Positions 59,798 through 64,000 of a stretch of 64,000 nucleotides of DNA are shown here, one piece after another (position 1 is the first letter of the stretch; each line of letters begins with the position of its first letter). This stretch comes from a bacterium. GTDB taxonomy: Bacteria > Pseudomonadota > Alphaproteobacteria > Rhodobacterales > Rhodobacteraceae. The stretch covers positions 1 to 64,000 of the forward strand of contig WGOE01000009.1 of the NCBI GenBank assembly GCA_016124195.1. Direction: 5' to 3'. The position numbers and the translations under genes are program-made. The notes under the pieces were generated by a model. That model was not told the DNA's origin, searched no databases, and worked only from the letters and a program-made list of their open reading frames with translations.

Positions 59798-61021
59798 TCA
59801 AGGCTGCGCCAGGCTCTGGCATCTGCCAAGCAGTTCCGCATTGATCGCAGCAATTTCACCGTCCTTCGGCGCGACCGGCAGCTGCATGACCGGCAGCAGG
59901 CGCCGCAGTTCATCGTGATGGCGGCGCACGCCATATTCCAGATCGGACAGATGAAAGCCCTCGAAGGCCTGGGATTTCATCGACTCGTTCGACCAGATCG
60001 ACAATTGCTGATCCTCGGCCGAGGTTTCGCGGTCGATCCGGTAGGCAAGATAACGCGCGGCGCGCTGTGCCCGGCTTTCGTTCGGACGCCGGTAAAGCCT
60101 GCCCGTCACCCGCGTCTCATGAGGCGAGATCGGGATTTCCTGATAGAATTGAATGGCTTCCGGCGTGAAGGCAAAGACGGCATTGGGCCAGAGCGCATAA
60201 TAGCTCCACGCCTTTTGCAGATGCGGCGGCAGGTGGGGCGCTGCGGGGGCGAGGTTGACATAGCGTTTGACCGACCAGAGCCGGCCCGGCGCATCGCCGA
60301 AATAGCCCAGCGACACGGCAAGCCCGTCCTTCAGCGAGTGGTCGCGGTAGCTGCGGCCGTACAGGTCCTGCAAGCCGGGATGGGCCATCGCCACATGATA
60401 GCCTTCGTTGTCCACATCGCGCACGGATTTCCAGTTGACCGGCAGCGTGGTGCCCCAGTCGGGCAAATGCACTGGCAGCACCTCTTCCAGTTCATAGGCC
60501 GCGAAATCAGCGTCATAGGGGGCCAACAGCTCGCGCACGGCGGGCTGCGGGCCGGGCTGAAAGCGCAGAAACAGGAAACCGTGAAAGACCTCGATCTCCA
60601 CCGGTTTCAGGCCGAACTGGCGGCGGTCCATCTCGCCGAAACTGGTGGGGACGGCGGCGCCGCGCAGGCTGCCGTCGGTGTTATAGACCCAGCCATGGAA
60701 CGGGCAGACCATGGCGCCCTTGCAGTTGCCCTGCACGCCATCGACCACCCGTGCCCCGCGGTGCCGGCAGAGGTTGTGAAAGGCACGGATCACGCCGTCC
60801 TGCCCGCGCATCACCAGACCGCGCTCGCCCAGCATGTCGAAGCTCAGCCAGTCGCCGGGGGCGGGAATGTCTGAGCTGTGGCCCACAACCTGCCAGTGTT
60901 TCAGAAAAATCTCGCTGCGTTCCAAGGCCAGCATGGCCTCCGAATGATAGGTCCAGGCCGGCAGGCCACGGCGGTCCCAGTCACTGGGCACGGGAAGGAT
61001 GTCGAAGGGCAGGTCGTTCAT
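59798..61021 (-). CDS. Rieske [2Fe-2S] aromatic-ring-hydroxylase-type oxygenase alpha subunit (second gene)
   Basis: 407 residues from the ATG at 61021, overlapping the stop of the other Rieske gene. The Rieske centre is CRHRGARVVDG with CPFHGWVYNTDG. The catalytic region has NEGYHVAMAHPGL, which supplies the two His ligands of the mononuclear iron. Oxygenases of this group (choline, carnitine, stachydrine or glycine-betaine type) demethylate or hydroxylate quaternary amines with a separate reductase. No reductase gene is seen in the window. Confidence 0.88.
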   Translation of the reverse strand: MNDLPFDILPVPSDWDRRGLPAWTYHSEAMLALERSEIFLKHWQVVGHSSDIPAPGDWLSFDMLGERGLVMRGQDGVIRAFHNLCRHRGARVVDGVQGNCKGAMVCPFHGWVYNTDGSLRGAAVPTSFGEMDRRQFGLKPVEIEVFHGFLFLRFQPGPQPAVRELLAPYDADFAAYELEEVLPVHLPDWGTTLPVNWKSVRDVDNEGYHVAMAHPGLQDLYGRSYRDHSLKDGLAVSLGYFGDAPGRLWSVKRYVNLAPAAPHLPPHLQKAWSYYALWPNAVFAFTPEAIQFYQEIPISPHETRVTGRLYRRPNESRAQRAARYLAYRIDRETSAEDQQLSIWSNESMKSQAFEGFHLSDLEYGVRRHHDELRRLLPVMQLPVAPKDGEIAAINAELLGRCQSLAQP

Positions 61022-62139
61022 GCGGACTCCATCGCTTGGCGCACCCATTGGTGAAACCGGTGGATCTCGTATTCCTGCGGCATCAGGCGGGCTTGGGTGA
61101 AGGCGGGCGAGGCAAGGCCGCGCTGGTTCATCTCGGTCGCCTCGGCGTCTTGGTCCAGCACGGTCTGGGCGAAGCTTGCGACATGGGCCGCATCAAAGCC
61201 CGGCTGGTCCAGCGTTTCGGGCGCAAAGTACCATTCGGCGGTCAGGCGGGTCTGGGTCGGGCCGAGGGGCTCAAGCCGGACGGCGCGGACGTGATCGACA
61301 TGGGCCACGATGTAGCCGGTCGGCCAAAGCGTGACGAAAGTGGCGCCAGAAAGGCGCTGCGCCTCGGTCAGGTCGGGGAAAAGCGGGCCGCAGGGCGCGC
61401 CCGAGGGCGTCCAGCTTTGGGTTCCCGCCTTGAGGCGCGTGCCGCTCTGGCTGGGCTGGGCCACCTCGTCACGTGCCATGATGCCCTTGGCATAGACCGG
61501 CACACGGTCGCAAAGCTCTGGATGGATGCCCGGGCAGTGCAGGCATTCGCTGTAATTCTCCCAAAAGACCTTCCAGTTGCAGGCGATGAGGCGGCTGCTG
61601 CGATGGCCGGTCAAGAGCCGCTCCATCGGCCAGGCGTTCAGCGCATCGGTTCCCGCATCGGGCGCCAGAACTGCGCGGCCCGACAGGTCCAGCAGAAGAA
61701 AGCCGTTCCAGATCAGATGAGAAACCGGCTGCAACCCATTCTCTGCCTTCAGGAAATCATCCGTGGGGGTGGCGGGGCCCATCGAGACGAGCCGCCCGTC
61801 GGACGCCGCATAGGCCCAGGCGTGATAGGGGCAGGTGATGAGCTTGCCCATCTCGCGTTCGGTGTGGCAAAGCTCCGCGCCGCGGTGACGGCAGGTGTTG
61901 TGAAAGGCCGAGATCGCGCCTTGCCCATCGCGGCAGATCAGCACCGGCGCACCGGCCAGACTGAAGGCGCGCATCCTCCCGACGGGCAGGTCAGAGACCC
62001 GGCCCGCCATGACCCAATTCCGCGCCCAGATCGTGCTCTGTTCCCGGGCGAACCAGTCTGGCTCCACATAGGCTGCACGCGGCAGGCCCGGCGGGCAGTG
62101 GGCCAGAAGCGGCGAGACGGGGCGCGGGGCGGACATCAT
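61018..62139 (-). CDS. Rieske [2Fe-2S] oxygenase alpha subunit (first gene)
   Basis: 373 residues; two ATGs at 62139 and 62136 are possible. The Rieske centre is CRHRGAELCH with CPYHAWAYAASDG, and the iron site is WENYSECLHCPGIHPEL, very like glycine-betaine/choline oxygenases (GbcA-type). It differs clearly from the neighbouring Rieske protein, so two related but separate reactions, or one hetero-oligomer, are possible. It is the promoter-proximal gene of the operon running to 54246 and faces the TetR gene across 205 bases with candidate operators. Confidence 0.9.
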   Translation of the reverse strand: MMSAPRPVSPLLAHCPPGLPRAAYVEPDWFAREQSTIWARNWVMAGRVSDLPVGRMRAFSLAGAPVLICRDGQGAISAFHNTCRHRGAELCHTEREMGKLITCPYHAWAYAASDGRLVSMGPATPTDDFLKAENGLQPVSHLIWNGFLLLDLSGRAVLAPDAGTDALNAWPMERLLTGHRSSRLIACNWKVFWENYSECLHCPGIHPELCDRVPVYAKGIMARDEVAQPSQSGTRLKAGTQSWTPSGAPCGPLFPDLTEAQRLSGATFVTLWPTGYIVAHVDHVRAVRLEPLGPTQTRLTAEWYFAPETLDQPGFDAAHVASFAQTVLDQDAEATEMNQRGLASPAFTQARLMPQEYEIHRFHQWVRQAMESA

Positions 62140-62223
62140 GACCGCGGACCGGCCTGGGGTCGGGGCAGGCGTCCGGCTTTGCTGCGGGGTCTGGCGCGAT
62201 CACGGGTCGGCATGGCGGGCTCC

Positions 62224-62264
62224 TTGACGGTCAAATCGTCGCAGGATTTTGACTGGGTTGTCAA
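62224..62264. promoter_or_regulatory. Candidate TetR operator sites in the divergent promoter region
   Basis: TTGAC-G-GTCAA (62224-62234) is a perfect 11-bp palindrome, and TTGAC-N6-GTCAA (62249-62264) has the same half-sites. They lie between the first Rieske gene and the TetR gene. TTGACT at 62249 could also be a -35 box for the TetR gene, with TCTATC 17 bases on. Confidence 0.5.
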
Positions 62265-62344
62265 TCAGAATTCTATCGGGCAATCTGCGCCCGCAGATCC
62301 GATCCGCGTGATCCGCTGTCACAACGACATAAACCGGAGCTGAC

Positions 62345-63004
62345 ATGAGCCAGGACGCGATGCCGCCGCAACCACAGGACCCGCCGCCACGCAAGATGAG
62401 CCGGGCGGTGCGGCGCGAGCAGCTGATCGAATCGACGATCGAGACGCTGGCCGCGCGCGGCTATGCCCGCACCACGCTGACGGAAGTGGCGCGCACGGCG
62501 GGTCTGAGCCACGGCCTTGTCAACTTTCACTTCGAGACCAAGGAAAAGCTTCTGTCCGAGACGCTCGCCTATCTGGCCGAGGAATACCGGCTCAACTGGC
62601 TGTCTTATCTGGAGGGCGCGGGCGATGACCCGGCGGCGCAGCTGGCGGCGCTGTTGCAGGCCGATTTCAACCCGAAGATCTGCACCCCGGCCCGCCTGTC
62701 GGCCTGGTGCAGTTTTTGGGGCGAGGCGCAGAGCCGGCCCCTGTACCAGGCGCAATGCGGGTCGAACGATGACGCCTATAACCGGCGGATGGAGGAGATC
62801 TGCGCGCGGCTGAAGGCCTTGGGCGGCTATGCCGGCGCCCCGGCGCGGATCGCCCGGGTGCTGCGCGTCACGGTCGAGGGGGTCTGGCTCGACATGATGA
62901 CGATGAGCCCGACCTATTCGGTCGCCGAGGCGCAGGCCACGGTGCATACCTGTGCGGCGGCCTTCTTTCCGCGGCATTTTTCGGAAGCCGGGTTGATCGG
63001 TTGA
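62345..63004 (+). CDS. TetR-family regulator (BetI-like)
   Basis: A 219-residue regulator. The DNA-binding part (about 20-70) is VRREQLIESTIETLAARGYARTTLTEVARTAGLSHGLVNFHFETKEKLL, close to BetI, the choline-sensing repressor. The ligand domain contains LSAWCSFWGEAQSRPLYQAQCGSND, also BetI-like. It is divergent from the Rieske/transporter operon and probably represses it until a choline- or betaine-like ligand binds. A terminator repeat follows at 63059-63115. Confidence 0.88.
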   Translation: MSQDAMPPQPQDPPPRKMSRAVRREQLIESTIETLAARGYARTTLTEVARTAGLSHGLVNFHFETKEKLLSETLAYLAEEYRLNWLSYLEGAGDDPAAQLAALLQADFNPKICTPARLSAWCSFWGEAQSRPLYQAQCGSNDDAYNRRMEEICARLKALGGYAGAPARIARVLRVTVEGVWLDMMTMSPTYSVAEAQATVHTCAAAFFPRHFSEAGLIG

Positions 63005-63022
63005 GGTTGGAACGGTGCAGAA

Positions 63023-63044
63023 GCGGGGGGCTGCCGCCCCCCGC
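63023..63044 (+). terminator. Hairpin after the TetR gene
   Basis: GCGGGGGGC pairs with GCCCCCCGC around TGCC, a 9-bp GC stem 18 bases after the stop codon. It is followed by repeat copy E. Confidence 0.55.
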
Positions 63045-63058
63045 GCCCCCCGCCCGGT

Positions 63059-63115
63059 GGGGGCTGTCTGCCCCCTCCGGACCGCCCCTGAGGATATTTC
63101 TCAACAGATGAAAAG
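63059..63115 (+). repeat. Structured terminator repeat, copy E
   Basis: GGGGGC-TGTCT-GCCCCC, then TCCGGACCGCCCCTGAGG, ATATTTCTCAACAGATGAAA. Same plan as copies A to D. It follows the TetR gene on the coding strand, as a terminator would. Confidence 0.7.
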
Positions 63116-63172
63116 GCATGGGCGTTGACTTCGCGTCTGGCGGATCGCCAAATGCGGCAAAATGGGGGGAAC

Positions 63173-64000
63173 ATGACGCCGCTCGACAAGGTCAGGGCGC
63201 TGCCGATCTGGGGCGGCGCGGTAGAGGCAGAGCCCTTGGGCGGGGGCATCACCAATCTCAACTTCGTGGTGCGGGATGGCGCGCGCCGGGCCGTGGTGCG
63301 GATCGGCGATGACATTCCGGTGCATCAGATCATGCGGTTCAACGAGGTTGCGGCGAGCCGGGCGGCCTTTGCGGCCGGGGTGTCGCCAGCGGTGTTGCAT
63401 CAGGAACCGGGGGTGCTGGTGATCGACTTTGTCGAGGGGCGCACCATGACGGCGGCGGATCTGCGGCAGGAGGCGCTGTTGGATGCGGCACTGGGTCTGG
63501 TGATCCGCACCCACCGGGAGGTGGCGAAATTCCTGCGCGGGCCGGTTCTGACCTTCTGGGTGTTTCATGTCATCCGCGATTATGCGGCGACCCTTGCCGA
63601 GGGGGGAAGCACGCATCTGGCCCAACTGCCGCGGCTTCTGGATCAGGCGGCCGAGTTGGAACGGGCGGTTGGGCCGATCGAGATGGTCTTTGGCCACAAC
63701 GACCTGTTGCCGGCGAACTTCCTGCATGACGGGCAGCGGATGTGGCTGGTCGATTGGGATTACGCGGGCTGGGGCTCGCCCCTGTTTGACCTTGGCGGGC
63801 TGGCGGCCAATGCCGGGTTGAGCGCCGAACAGGAGCGTCGGATGCTGGAGCGCTATTTCGGCCGCTGCGATGCCGCGCTTTGGCGGCGCTATCTCGCGAT
63901 GAAGGCGGCCGCGGCATTGCGCGAGGCCATGTGGTCGATGGTGTCGGAGATCCATTCCGCGCTCGACTTCGACTATGCCAGCTATACGGCGGCCAATCTT
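63173..64000 (+). CDS. Choline/ethanolamine kinase or aminoglycoside phosphotransferase-family protein (partial)
   Basis: 276 codons before the window ends, with no stop yet. It starts MTPLDKVRALPIWGG at the ATG at 63173, 10 bases after a GGGGGG run. The nucleotide region has GGGITNLNFVVRDGARRAVVRIG, and the catalytic motifs are FGHNDLLPANFLHDG and WLVDWDYAGWGSPLFDLGGLA, which fit choline kinase (LicA/ChoK-like) better than antibiotic kinases. With BetI-like and Rieske genes next to it, a choline or ethanolamine substrate is plausible. The end is missing. Confidence 0.85.
   Translation, partial: MTPLDKVRALPIWGGAVEAEPLGGGITNLNFVVRDGARRAVVRIGDDIPVHQIMRFNEVAASRAAFAAGVSPAVLHQEPGVLVIDFVEGRTMTAADLRQEALLDAALGLVIRTHREVAKFLRGPVLTFWVFHVIRDYAATLAEGGSTHLAQLPRLLDQAAELERAVGPIEMVFGHNDLLPANFLHDGQRMWLVDWDYAGWGSPLFDLGGLAANAGLSAEQERRMLERYFGRCDAALWRRYLAMKAAAALREAMWSMVSEIHSALDFDYASYTAANL

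Noticed and set aside
63118-63312. Start of the kinase gene at 63118
   Set aside because: That ATG is in another frame; the kinase motifs are in the frame that starts at 63173.

Overview
The window comes from a GC-rich alphaproteobacterium, most likely a member of the Rhodobacterales (Rhodobacter/Paracoccus relatives). This is inferred from base composition, a VPLPA-CTERM protein, a urea (Urt) ABC transporter and a dispersed GC-rich terminator repeat. No species is claimed.

Layout. (1) 1-224: end of a possible transposase and a terminator repeat. (2) 225-3726, minus strand: five overlapping genes for an ExbB/ExbD/ExbD proton-channel set, a TonB-like protein and a secreted protein. (3) 4184-29610, plus strand: a complete imp-type type VI secretion system (T6SS), tssA-B-C-hcp-tagJ-tssE-F-G-H(clpV), a TssB-TssC fusion, vgrG, an accessory gene, PAAR, fha, tssK-L-M, tagF and pppA. 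The convergent ppkA kinase (29813-32056), an OmpA-like gene and a membrane-anchored M15 peptidase (32938-33789) complete the locus. (4) 33860-43840: a CAT-anticodon tRNA, purM-purN, urtABCDE, a TauE-type permease and a VPLPA-CTERM protein. (5) 43945-54148: a 10.2 kb integrated element in tRNA-Cys, bounded by a perfect 37-bp direct repeat, with integrase, excisionase-like protein, repressor with palindromic operators, tape-measure-like protein, HK97-type capsid protein, primase-helicase and a probable iteron origin. (6) 54246-62139, minus strand: two Rieske oxygenases, a polyamine-type ABC transporter, a DMSP-lyase-like cupin, an internally deleted amidohydrolase and a small cupin, followed by a divergent TetR regulator (62345-63004) and a choline-kinase-like gene that runs off the end.

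How it works together. The T6SS genes supply baseplate, membrane complex, sheath, tube, spike and recycling ATPase, plus a kinase-phosphatase-FHA-TagF control circuit. The ExbBD/TonB-like operon and PpkA end in similar periplasmic modules, which suggests a proton-driven or envelope-sensing add-on to the T6SS. Region 6 looks like uptake and breakdown of a quaternary-ammonium or sulfonium compound.

Most interesting points: the ExbBD-TonB-like/T6SS link; the TssBC fusion next to separate tssB and tssC; an element that keeps the 5' rather than the 3' half of tRNA-Cys and so brings its own tRNA promoter; a capsid-encoding satellite-like element with an iteron array; and a five-copy structured repeat, one copy of which is translated at the start of urtC.
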